Shown: piece by piece, positions 44,992 to 53,094 of the stretch
Layout of the letters: each line of letters starts with the position of its first letter
How positions within the stretch are numbered: position 1 is the first letter of the stretch
Made by a program: the position numbers and the translations under genes
The notes under the pieces: model-generated
What the model was told of the DNA's origin: nothing
The model's database searches: none
Seen by the model: only the letters and a program-made list of their open reading frames with translations
NCBI GenBank assembly: GCA_034506175.1
Contig: JAPDQB010000007.1
Span: forward strand, 1 to 64,000
Direction of reading: 5' to 3'
Source: a candidate division KSB1 bacterium
GTDB taxonomy: Bacteria; Zhuqueibacterota; Zhuqueibacteria; Zhuqueibacterales; Zhuqueibacteraceae
DNA: 64,000 bases

Positions 44992-46242
44992 TTATTTTTC
45001 AAGTAGCCACTTCCAAACCGGCAGAATCCGTATTTTCTTGCCGGCGATAGTTGTTTCATCCTCCTGATCATAAGTCAGCAGAATTCCTTCGGACAAGCGG
45101 CAGGCCTGCATCGCTTCCGTTAAGCCGTCGAACTCACGCGCTTGATTGTCTTCGTTGATCTCATAACAAACCTGGATGGCCTCCCGCATGGCGCGGCCTT
45201 GCTTGACGACGAAATCGCATTCGTGCTTTTCCTGAAAATAGAACAACTCCTTTTTGCGCCGCAGCAACTCCACCAGGACCACGTTTTCGAGAAACCGGCC
45301 GTGATCGTCGCTCAAGCGGAATCCCAGCACCCCGGCGAAACCATGATCGACCAGGTAGATTTTCTTGTTGGCGTAGATGTTCTTTTGCAGCGAGCGGGAA
45401 AATTTTGACAGTAGCACGGCCAAATAACTGTTCTCCAGATAATGAAAATACTCTTTGACGGTGGTGGAGCTTTTCAGCGCCAGCACGCTCGTCAATTTGT
45501 TGAAGCTCACCTGCTTGCCGATGTTGCTGAGCGCGAACAGCATCAGCTCTTTCATGGTTTTCTCATTGGTGATGCCATGCCGCACCAGCACGTCGCGGTA
45601 CAGAATGCTTTCGTAGAGCGTCTTGACATAGTCGCGGTTTTCCGTTTTGACAAACTCCGGCATTCCGCCGAATTCGAAATAGAGATTGAAGGCGCGCTTC
45701 AGCTTGGCGCGTCCGGCGGTCGTAAAAAAATCATCGGAGGCGATCGCGATATTTTTGAATTGCAGGAACTCGCCGAACGAAAAGGGATAGAGCGTGCACG
45801 GCAGATACCGGCCCGTGAGCCGCGTGCCCAGCTCGCGGCTCAGCAGTCGCGCATTCGAGCCGGTCACGCAGACTTTTTTGCGGGAATCGTGCAGACGGCG
45901 GACGAAGCGTTCCCATCCTTCGACATTTTGTATTTCATCGAAATAGTAAATGTTGTGCTCGCCGTACAATTCATGAAAGATTTCGTCCGTCTTCTGAAAA
46001 TCTTCGACGCGAAAGGAGACGAGGCGCTCGTCATCGAAGTTGAGATAATAGCCGTGATGCCGCTCCCGGAGTTGCCGCAACAGCGTGGATTTGCCGCAAC
46101 GCCGCAAGCCGGTGATCACGGTGACCGCGGCTTCTTTCTGCCAAGCCTCCACCTCTTGAAAAGCTTCACGCGCTATCAGACCAGGCTCGATTGGCAAGCT
46201 GTTTTGCTCCAAAACAACCGTTTTTAAATCCGAGCTTCTCAT
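44992..46242 (-). CDS. AAA ATPase with DUF4143
   Basis: This 416-residue protein is the widespread AAA_14/DUF4143 ATPase. The N-terminal P-loop GLRRCGKST (about 46-54) and Walker B IYYFDEIQN are present. The C-terminal DUF4143 domain shows VLVELLRRKKELFYFQEKHECDFVV, a PD-(D/E)xK-like fold. These proteins are abundant, often single genes, and of unknown biological role. It is oriented against its neighbours, and its short upstream region carries nested palindromes (46258-46327). It separates aldehyde dehydrogenase from PduL, so it was probably inserted between them. Confidence 0.88.
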   Translation of the reverse strand: MRSSDLKTVVLEQNSLPIEPGLIAREAFQEVEAWQKEAAVTVITGLRRCGKSTLLRQLRERHHGYYLNFDDERLVSFRVEDFQKTDEIFHELYGEHNIYYFDEIQNVEGWERFVRRLHDSRKKVCVTGSNARLLSRELGTRLTGRYLPCTLYPFSFGEFLQFKNIAIASDDFFTTAGRAKLKRAFNLYFEFGGMPEFVKTENRDYVKTLYESILYRDVLVRHGITNEKTMKELMLFALSNIGKQVSFNKLTSVLALKSSTTVKEYFHYLENSYLAVLLSKFSRSLQKNIYANKKIYLVDHGFAGVLGFRLSDDHGRFLENVVLVELLRRKKELFYFQEKHECDFVVKQGRAMREAIQVCYEINEDNQAREFDGLTEAMQACRLSEGILLTYDQEDETTIAGKKIRILPVWKWLLEK

Positions 46243-46257
46243 CAGGTTTCCAGTTTG

Positions 46258-46327
46258 ATAATTTCCAGCGATAACAGCAAATAATTCGGATAATCTCCAT
46301 TATAAATGGAAATTATTGAAATTATCC
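46258..46327. promoter_or_regulatory. Nested palindromes upstream of the DUF4143 ATPase
   Basis: ATAATTTCCA (46258-46267) is inverted at 46307-46316. GGATAAT (46288-46294) pairs with ATTATCC (46321-46327) and encloses the hairpin TCCATT-ATA-AATGGA (46296-46310). The cluster begins 15 bp upstream of the ATPase start and could be its operator or a site recognised by the protein itself. Confidence 0.5.
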
Positions 46328-46450
46328 TCCAATTGCAATAAGAATTTTCGCGATATCAAAAAAAGCGGCGTGAAAATTTCTCTTGCTCTTTTCCTGTTTC
46401 AGCATCAAATTAGTGAGTATTCAATTATCACGATAACATTATAGTTGCTT

Positions 46451-47203
46451 ATGCCTCTTACTATTCCAATCGGCGTTTCCAATCGTCACTTTCACATATC
46501 GCAAGCCGATCTGGAAACTCTTTTTGGCGCCGGCTATCAGCTCACCAGGCTGCGCGACATTTCGCAGAAAGGCCAGTTTGCCGCGAATGAAACACTCACC
46601 GTTGTCGGGCCAAAAGGCAGAATTGAAAAAATTCGCATCGTTGGCCCGACGCGCGGGAAGACGCAATTGGAGATTTGCCGCAGTGACGCGGTTTTGCTCG
46701 GCATCGATCCACCGGTGCGCTATTCCGGCGATTTGACCGGCTCGGCGAGCGTGCATCTCATTGGCCCGAACGGCGAGTTGCATTTAAAGGAAGGCGTGAT
46801 CATCGCGCAGCGTCACATTCATACGTCGCCGGCGGATGCAAAAAATTTCGGCGTCAAAGATCGCGACCGCGTCATCGTCGCGCCGGTTGCCAAAATGCCT
46901 TCGCCAAATTCCGAAGACCGCACGGTGATTTTTGACAACGTTCTCATTCGCGTGCACGAAAGCTTCGTGCTCGATTTTCACATTGATCTCGACGAAGCCA
47001 ATGCCGCCGGGCTGAAAACTGGCGACAAAGTCCGTATTCTTGGTTTTTCAAATTGCGCGGCCGCGGAACCGCCGGCAAAACTCATCACGGAAAACGATGT
47101 GCGGCGCGCGATTCTCGAAAAGCGGCGCATCAAAATTCCGGTGGGCGCTAAAATCACGCCGGCCGCGGCGGAATTGGCGAAGGCGCATAAAGTGTTTGTG
47201 TGA
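46451..47203 (+). CDS. pduL: PduL-type phosphate acyltransferase
   Basis: This 250-residue enzyme exchanges CoA and phosphate on acetyl or propionyl groups, recycling CoA inside microcompartments. Two zinc-binding motifs are intact, H13-x-H15 (VSNRHFH) and H122-x-H124 (AQRHIH), with the family segments LRDISQKGQF and DEANAAGLKTGD. ATG 46451 begins close to the first motif, so no N-terminal encapsulation peptide is present. The extra 40-residue C-terminus (LITENDVRRAIL, then VGAKITPAAAELA) resembles a segment found on several microcompartment-associated enzymes. It likely works with the aldehyde dehydrogenase at 43332. Confidence 0.9.
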   Translation: MPLTIPIGVSNRHFHISQADLETLFGAGYQLTRLRDISQKGQFAANETLTVVGPKGRIEKIRIVGPTRGKTQLEICRSDAVLLGIDPPVRYSGDLTGSASVHLIGPNGELHLKEGVIIAQRHIHTSPADAKNFGVKDRDRVIVAPVAKMPSPNSEDRTVIFDNVLIRVHESFVLDFHIDLDEANAAGLKTGDKVRILGFSNCAAAEPPAKLITENDVRRAILEKRRIKIPVGAKITPAAAELAKAHKVFV

Positions 47204-47211
47204 GGTTCGAT

Positions 47212-47267
47212 GCTTGATGTTGGTTGCTGGTCGCTGGATTAGAAACTGATCGCTGTTTACTGATTAC
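47212..47267 (+). repeat. Heptameric periodic spacer
   Basis: Eight 7-nt units (GCTTGAT, GTTGGTT, GCTGGTC, GCTGGAT, TAGAAAC, TGATCGC, TGTTTAC, TGATTAC) fill most of the gap between pduL and the NUDT22-like gene. Confidence 0.7.
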
Positions 47268-47283
47268 CCACCAAAATCAAAAC

Positions 47284-48066
47284 ATGCCTCACAAGAGTTT
47301 TTGCGTTCATCTCTCCGGAAGTTGGCCACGTTCACGGGTCCAAATCGCTTATCAACCGACAGAATATATTTTGCCCGGCGAGTTTTCTCGTTGCGCGGTT
47401 GAGTTTTGGGAGCAGCGCCTCGCCGGCGGCCAGCAGCATCTTTTCAACGACGCGCTGTGCCGGCTCGATAATTTTCACGAGCATGACGGCGTGCTGCAAT
47501 TGTCGTTGTCACGCACTTGCTATCGCGATTTGCTGTTCAGCAATGCGCACACCGGCGAGTTGGTTGCAAAGCTCGGCGAAACCGGCCCGGTGCGCGCCCT
47601 GGGCATCAGCGCCATCATCGAAACCGCCGACGGCTATTTGCCGTTCATTCGCCGCAGCGAGCACGTCGGTGAAGCGCCCGGCGGACTGGATGTCATTGGC
47701 GGCCATGTTCATCCTGATGAACATGCGCCTCATGGCGCACCCGATGTTTTTTTTGCCATGCAAGATGAACTGCAAGCCGAAGCCGGCCTTCCAGCCGATT
47801 TGCTCGGTGATTTTATTTGCTGTGGCCTGGCGGAAAATCGGCTGCATCGCAAACCCGAGCTGGCCTTTTTTGTGCCGTTGCCTTTGACGCTGCCGGAACT
47901 ACGGCGATTGGCGCAAAATGCGCGTGAGGGAGACGAATACACCGAATTGCTGGCGGTGCGCGCGGATAAGGCCGACTTGCAAAAGTTTATTCTTGAGCAT
48001 TACAGCAGTATTACACCGGCGAAACATGGTTGCTTGCAGCTTTACATGCGCTTGCAAGGCTGGTGA
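47284..48066 (+). CDS. NUDT22-like Nudix protein
   Basis: This 260-residue protein resembles NUDT22-type Nudix hydrolases, which in animals cleave UDP-glucose and UDP-galactose. The Nudix-like block (about 140-165) reads GGHVHPDE...DELQAEAGL; it keeps the first Gly, two catalytic-type Glu residues and the final Gly but is degenerate relative to the canonical GX5EX7REUXEEXGU. ATG 47284 follows the heptameric spacer. It lies just upstream of nucleotide-sugar genes, which fits a UDP-sugar substrate. Confidence 0.65.
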   Translation: MPHKSFCVHLSGSWPRSRVQIAYQPTEYILPGEFSRCAVEFWEQRLAGGQQHLFNDALCRLDNFHEHDGVLQLSLSRTCYRDLLFSNAHTGELVAKLGETGPVRALGISAIIETADGYLPFIRRSEHVGEAPGGLDVIGGHVHPDEHAPHGAPDVFFAMQDELQAEAGLPADLLGDFICCGLAENRLHRKPELAFFVPLPLTLPELRRLAQNAREGDEYTELLAVRADKADLQKFILEHYSSITPAKHGCLQLYMRLQGW

Positions 48067-48171
48067 AAGTCCGGTCATTGTTGACGCAAATGGGATTTTT
48101 TCAATAAAAGCTGGCTTCCGCAAGCCTGATTTGGTGCGGGTACAAATCACCCTCATAATTCCGCATAAGAG

Positions 48172-48200
48172 TTGACTTTTAAGCGGTTATTCCGTAAATT
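48172..48200 (+). promoter_or_regulatory. Sigma70-like promoter
   Basis: TTGACT (48172-48177) and TAAATT (48195-48200) are spaced by 17 bp, 56 bp upstream of the rmlB-like start. It probably drives the nucleotide-sugar/exopolysaccharide operon. Confidence 0.55.
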
Positions 48201-48255
48201 TTTAAAATTCTTTTAAAAACGTTACACTTCGCCGAATCGATTTTTCGGAGCGAAC

Positions 48256-49254
48256 ATGCAAAAATTTTTGGTCACCGGTGGAGCCGGTTTTATCGGCAGC
48301 AATTTTATTCGCCATCTGTTTCGCAAGCGCAACGATGTCGAAATCATCAATCTCGACAAGCTCACCTACGCCGGCAATCTCGACAACCTGCGCGAAGTCG
48401 AGAAAAATCCGCGCTATCGTTTCGTCAAGGGCGATATTTGCGATAAAGCACTGGTGAATCAGCTTGCGTCGGAGGTCGAGGCCATCGTGAATTTTGCGGC
48501 TGAAAGCCACGTCGACCGCTCGATCGGCTCACCGGATGATTTTATCCGCACCGATGTGTTCGGCGCTTTCGTTTTGCTCGAGGCGGCGCGCAAGCATAAA
48601 ATTAAAAAGTTCATCCAAATTTCGACCGACGAGGTTTACGGCAGCATCCCGAACGGCTCCTTCAAGGAAACCGACGCCTTGATGCCGTCGAGCCCATATT
48701 CGGCTTCCAAGGCCGGCGCCGATCGTTTGGCGTATTCGTATTTCGTGACTTACGGCGTGCCGGTGATCATCACGCGCTGCTCGAACAATTTTGGGCCGTT
48801 TCAATATCCGGAAAAACTCATTCCGCTCTTTGTCACCAACGCGCTGGAAAACAAGCCGCTGCCGATTTACGGCGACGGCAAAAACGTTCGGGACTGGATT
48901 TACGTCGAAGATCATTGCGCCGCCATCGATTTTATTTCCGAGCACGGTGAGAACGGCGAAGTGTACAACATTGGCGGCGGCAATGAGCGCAATAATCTCG
49001 AGATCACGGAAATGATTCTCGCCGCCTTGAACAAACCCAAAAGTCTGATGACGTTTGTCACCGACCGCCCGGGCCACGACCGCCGTTATTCGCTGGATTC
49101 GAGCAAATTGCAGGCGCTCGGCTGGAAGCCCAAACACGAATTTCAAGCGGCGCTCGAATTTACCATCGACTGGTACGTCAAAAACCGCTGGTGGTGGGAA
49201 AAGCTGAAAAGCGGCGAGTATCTGGAATTTTACAAAAAACATTATAAAATATAG
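48256..49254 (+). CDS. rmlB: dTDP-glucose 4,6-dehydratase
   Basis: This 332-residue extended short-chain dehydrogenase makes dTDP-4-keto-6-deoxyglucose, a precursor of rhamnose and other deoxysugars. It has the NAD-binding TGGAGFIGSN, the RmlB segment DKLTYAGNLDNL, the catalytic acidic pair in STDEVYG, YSASKAGAD with Tyr and Lys, and the substrate-binding NNFGPFQYPEKLIPL. The C-terminus has PGHDRRYSLD, diagnostic for RmlB. RmlA, C and D are absent here, so the product pathway is incomplete in the window. Confidence 0.93.
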   Translation: MQKFLVTGGAGFIGSNFIRHLFRKRNDVEIINLDKLTYAGNLDNLREVEKNPRYRFVKGDICDKALVNQLASEVEAIVNFAAESHVDRSIGSPDDFIRTDVFGAFVLLEAARKHKIKKFIQISTDEVYGSIPNGSFKETDALMPSSPYSASKAGADRLAYSYFVTYGVPVIITRCSNNFGPFQYPEKLIPLFVTNALENKPLPIYGDGKNVRDWIYVEDHCAAIDFISEHGENGEVYNIGGGNERNNLEITEMILAALNKPKSLMTFVTDRPGHDRRYSLDSSKLQALGWKPKHEFQAALEFTIDWYVKNRWWWEKLKSGEYLEFYKKHYKI

Positions 49255-49356
49255 GCAAAACGCTTCAGGACAAAACGATTCAGTTTTTCCTGCCCGTTGA
49301 TTTTCAACCAACGATTTGCTTCTTGCACTGGGACAATATTTCTAAGGAGACCACCT

Positions 49357-50712
49357 GTGAGTCTTGAAATCAAAATCGAGGACAAAACCGCAAAAATCGC
49401 CGTCATCGGCCTGGGGTATGTTGGCCTGCCGCTTGCCGTTGAATATGCGGCTGCCGGTTACAACGTGCTGGGCATCGACGTGAGCGAGGAAAAAATTGCC
49501 AAGCTCAATCGCGGCGAAAATTACATTGACGACGTTGACAGCCACAAGCTAAAAGAACTGGTCAAAGCGGGGAAGCTCTCCGGCGCCAGCCATTATCAAC
49601 GCATCGGCGAGTTCGACATCGTTTTTATTTGCGTGCCGACGCCTTTTACCGAAATGAAAGATCCTGATGTTTCGTATATCGTCAATTCCACCCGCGGCAT
49701 TGCTTCGGGCTTGCGCCGCGAGCAGTTGATTATTTTAAAATCCACCACCTACCCGGAGACCACTGAAAAAGTGGTGCAACCCATTTTGGAAGAAACCGGT
49801 TTGAAAACCGGCAAGGATTTTTATCTGGCGTTCTCGCCGGAGCGCATCGATCCCGGCAACAAAAAATTCACCACGGCGAACACGCCAATCGTCGTCGGCG
49901 GCGTGACGAAAAAATGCACCAAATTGGCCGCAGCGATTTCACGCAAAGTGATTGCCGACGTCAAAGAACTGTCATCACCCAAGGCCGCGGAAATGACCAA
50001 GCTGCTCGAAAATATTTTCCGCTCGGTCAACATCGCGCTGGTCAATGAGCTGGCGCAGCTTTGCGACCGCATGGAAGGCATCGACATTTGGGAGGTGGTG
50101 GAAGCGGCGGCGACCAAGCCGTTCGGCTTCATGCCGTTTTATCCCGGCCCGGGCATTGGCGGCCACTGCATTCTGGTCGATCCCTATTATTTGTCCTGGA
50201 AGGCCAAAGAGTTCGATTTTCACACGAATTTCATCGAGCTGGCGGCGATGACCAACGAAAACATGCCGTATTACGTTTTGGATCTGATCATTCGCTCGTT
50301 GAGCTTGCACGGCGCCGCCATCACCAATTCCAAAATTTTGATGCTGGGCGTGGCGTTCAAAAAGAACGTCGACGACACGCGCAACTCGCCGGCAATCAAG
50401 GTGATGGAGCTGCTCTACAATCGTGGCGGCCGGTATTTGATGTACAACGATCCCTACGTTCCGACCTTGCGCGTGAGCGGAAAAGTTTACACCTCCAAAA
50501 AACTCGACGCCAGGCTGCTGGAATCGGTGGATTGCGTCGTCATCACCACCGATCACAGCAAGTATGATTATGAGATGATTGTGAAACATTCAAAGCTCGT
50601 GGTCGACACGCGCAACGCCACCAGAGATGTTAAAAACGGCCGGAAGAAAATCATTCGCCTCGGCTGCGGCACCAATGCCATTCCGGCTGATTTGCGCACG
50701 CCGCACGAGTAA
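49357..50712 (+). CDS. UDP-sugar 6-dehydrogenase (WbpA/TviB type)
   Basis: This 451-residue enzyme oxidises a UDP-HexNAc C6 alcohol to a uronic acid in two steps. It has the nucleotide-binding VIGLGYVGLPLA, the VPTP segment, an SPERIDPGN motif, catalytic Cys in PGPGIGGHC and GVAFKKNVDDTRNSPA, all typical of the WbpA/TviB/WecC branch. GTG 49357 lies 8 bp after AAGGAGA and starts just before the Rossmann fold; upstream in-frame codons have no family match. It supplies acidic sugars for the surface polysaccharide. Confidence 0.9.
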   Translation: MSLEIKIEDKTAKIAVIGLGYVGLPLAVEYAAAGYNVLGIDVSEEKIAKLNRGENYIDDVDSHKLKELVKAGKLSGASHYQRIGEFDIVFICVPTPFTEMKDPDVSYIVNSTRGIASGLRREQLIILKSTTYPETTEKVVQPILEETGLKTGKDFYLAFSPERIDPGNKKFTTANTPIVVGGVTKKCTKLAAAISRKVIADVKELSSPKAAEMTKLLENIFRSVNIALVNELAQLCDRMEGIDIWEVVEAAATKPFGFMPFYPGPGIGGHCILVDPYYLSWKAKEFDFHTNFIELAAMTNENMPYYVLDLIIRSLSLHGAAITNSKILMLGVAFKKNVDDTRNSPAIKVMELLYNRGGRYLMYNDPYVPTLRVSGKVYTSKKLDARLLESVDCVVITTDHSKYDYEMIVKHSKLVVDTRNATRDVKNGRKKIIRLGCGTNAIPADLRTPHE

Positions 50713-50720
50713 ATTTCGCA

Positions 50721-53027
50721 ATGGACGACAAGCAGCTTCACGAGGTTATAACCGTCTCACCGAACCGCCGTCAGGACATGACAACGGCTAAAGGACGAGC
50801 CGGCGACGGGCTTACCACTCAACGGCCCCCGGAAGTCTCCATTGCGATCGTCAATTGGAGCGCGCCTCAACTTCTTGAAAGCTGTCTCCATTCAATTTAT
50901 TCCACGCCTTGCCGGATCGATTTTGAAGTCGTTGTTGTTGATAACAGCGGGATGACAGGCAATGTTGAATCGCTGCAGCAACGTTTTCCGCAAACAAAAT
51001 TTATCACGAATGCGCGTCATCGCGGCGTGGCGGCGGCGCGAAATCAGGCGCTGCAAGCAGCGGCCGGCGATTTTATTTTGCTGCTCGATGCCAATGTCCG
51101 CCTCACGCCGAGCGCCGTGGTTGAGCTGGTGGATTTCCTGAAAAGCGCGCCGGAAGCCGGCATCGTCGGCGCGAAAATCGTCGATACCGCCGGCAAATTG
51201 CTGCTTTCCTGCCGCCGCTTCCCCACAATTCTCACGCCCCTGTTGCGGCGCCTGCAATTCATTCCCTTTATTCGCAAAAACCGTTTGCTGCAAGAACAGA
51301 TGATGGCGGATTGGCATCATCAATCGACCGCCGAAGTCGACTACGTGCTCGGCGCCTGCCAGCTTATTCGCCGCGAGGTGATCGAAGAAGTCGGCTGGTT
51401 GGATGAAAAATTTTTCTACGGCCCGGAAGACGCCGATTATTGCCTGCGGGCGCAGGCGCACGGCTGGAAGATTTTTTATTACCCGCAGGTGACGGCGGTT
51501 TATCATCACCATCGCCGGCCCGGAAATTTTTTGCGCGCCCAAGGCTGGAAGCGCTTCTGGGCGAATTTGTATTTTTTCCAAAAGCACGGCTATCTGTTCA
51601 ACGCCAAAAGCCGCGATTACGCCATCATCATGCCGCGCGCCATCGAGCGCACCCTGCTTTTTCTCAGCGATTTTTCCGCCATCGTCGGCTCGTATTTGAT
51701 TTGGGCCTGGGTGCGCGGCAAGCTCGGCCTCTTCACGATTACCGTTCCCCTCGAGCTTTTCACCAGCGCCTTGTTGATGTTTGCCTTTTGGTTTTTGCTG
51801 TTTTTATTTTTTGGTCTCTACCGAACGTGGTACGCGCATTCACGCTTTGACGAATTGGTCACGCTGGTGAAAACCGTCTTCTTCGGCGTGATTTTGATTT
51901 TTTTGTTTACTGCCGAAGTGCAGGATTTGACCACCCCGCCGAAATTCAGCCGCCTGCTTTTTGTCACCTACTGGATTTTGATGACCTTCATGGTGGCCAA
52001 TGGCCGCATGGTGTTGAGAACCGTGCAGCGCCGCATGTTGGAATCCGGCATCGGTATGCGTCGGACGTTGATCGTCGGTTGGAATGACAAGGCGCGCGGA
52101 CTGCTCGACAAAGTCAATCGCTTTCCCGCGCTCGGGCATCGCGTGGTGGGATTCGTCGCTGCGCGCGCCCCCAAAGCACATCAAGCTTATGGCGACGTGC
52201 CCGTGCTCGGCGCGATTGATGAAATGAGCCGTCTCATTCAGCGCGAGAAAATTGAGAACGTGCTGATCGCGCTCGACATTTCCCAGCAGCACGAGATGAC
52301 GGAAGCGGTGAATCAATGCACCGGCTTTCCAGTGACAATCAAAATCATTCCCGATCTTTACAGCATCGTGATGGGGCAGGCGCGCACCAACCAAATTTAC
52401 GGCTTTCCGCTCATCGAAATTTTTCCGGAGATCATGCCGCTGTGGGAACGACGCTTCAAACGCTTGCTCGATCTCGCCTTTGCCGCGGCGGTTCTCGCGC
52501 TCGGCTCGCCGCTTTGGCTGATTCTGGCCTTGGTGATCAAACTGGATTCGCGCGGGCCGGTTTTTTATCGGCAGGAACGCGTTGGCAAAGATGGCCGGAT
52601 TTTTTCGATCATCAAATTTCGCACGATGGTGCAAAACGCCGAGCAGCTCACCGGCCCGAAGTGGGCGGAAAAAGATGACCCGCGCATCACGCGCGCCGGG
52701 CGGTTTTTGCGTAAATGGCGGCTGGATGAATTTCCGCAATTCATCAACATCCTGCGCGGCGAAATGAGCCTGGTCGGCCCGCGCCCCGAAAGGCCTTTTT
52801 TCGTTGAAAAATTAAAAAAAGAAGTGCCGTTTTATTTGCGCCGCCTCAAAGTGCAACCCGGTATTACCGGCTGGGCGCAGGTGAAAGGCACGTACGACAA
52901 CACGATTGAAGACGTCAAACAAAAATTGCAATACGATTTTTTTTATGTCGAAAACATGTCGCTGGCGATGGATTTCAAAATTTTGCTGCACACAGTTTAT
53001 GTTATGCTGGCGGGAAAGGGGCAGTAA
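50721..53027 (+). CDS. GT2 glycosyltransferase - polyprenyl glycosylphosphotransferase fusion, copy 1
   Basis: This 768-residue protein joins an N-terminal GT2 domain (about 35-290) to a complete WbaP-type phosphoglycosyltransferase (about 300-768) with four N-terminal membrane helices, a Rossmann CoA-binding-like domain, a re-entrant helix (about 585-610) and the catalytic domain. The catalytic pair D669-E670 (RLDEFPQF), KFRTM and GPRPERP are intact. It should start oligosaccharide synthesis by moving a sugar-phosphate to undecaprenyl phosphate. In the GT2 domain the DxD-like motif is D123-A-N125, so the last acidic residue is missing, and the GT activity may be weak. It is a tandem paralogue of the next gene. 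Confidence 0.88.
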   Translation: MDDKQLHEVITVSPNRRQDMTTAKGRAGDGLTTQRPPEVSIAIVNWSAPQLLESCLHSIYSTPCRIDFEVVVVDNSGMTGNVESLQQRFPQTKFITNARHRGVAAARNQALQAAAGDFILLLDANVRLTPSAVVELVDFLKSAPEAGIVGAKIVDTAGKLLLSCRRFPTILTPLLRRLQFIPFIRKNRLLQEQMMADWHHQSTAEVDYVLGACQLIRREVIEEVGWLDEKFFYGPEDADYCLRAQAHGWKIFYYPQVTAVYHHHRRPGNFLRAQGWKRFWANLYFFQKHGYLFNAKSRDYAIIMPRAIERTLLFLSDFSAIVGSYLIWAWVRGKLGLFTITVPLELFTSALLMFAFWFLLFLFFGLYRTWYAHSRFDELVTLVKTVFFGVILIFLFTAEVQDLTTPPKFSRLLFVTYWILMTFMVANGRMVLRTVQRRMLESGIGMRRTLIVGWNDKARGLLDKVNRFPALGHRVVGFVAARAPKAHQAYGDVPVLGAIDEMSRLIQREKIENVLIALDISQQHEMTEAVNQCTGFPVTIKIIPDLYSIVMGQARTNQIYGFPLIEIFPEIMPLWERRFKRLLDLAFAAAVLALGSPLWLILALVIKLDSRGPVFYRQERVGKDGRIFSIIKFRTMVQNAEQLTGPKWAEKDDPRITRAGRFLRKWRLDEFPQFINILRGEMSLVGPRPERPFFVEKLKKEVPFYLRRLKVQPGITGWAQVKGTYDNTIEDVKQKLQYDFFYVENMSLAMDFKILLHTVYVMLAGKGQ

Positions 53028-53094
53028 AATTAAATTTGGTTGTTTCTTTTCGAGGATTTCTTTATTCTTGGGGAAGCTCCTTTTGAATTGACGC

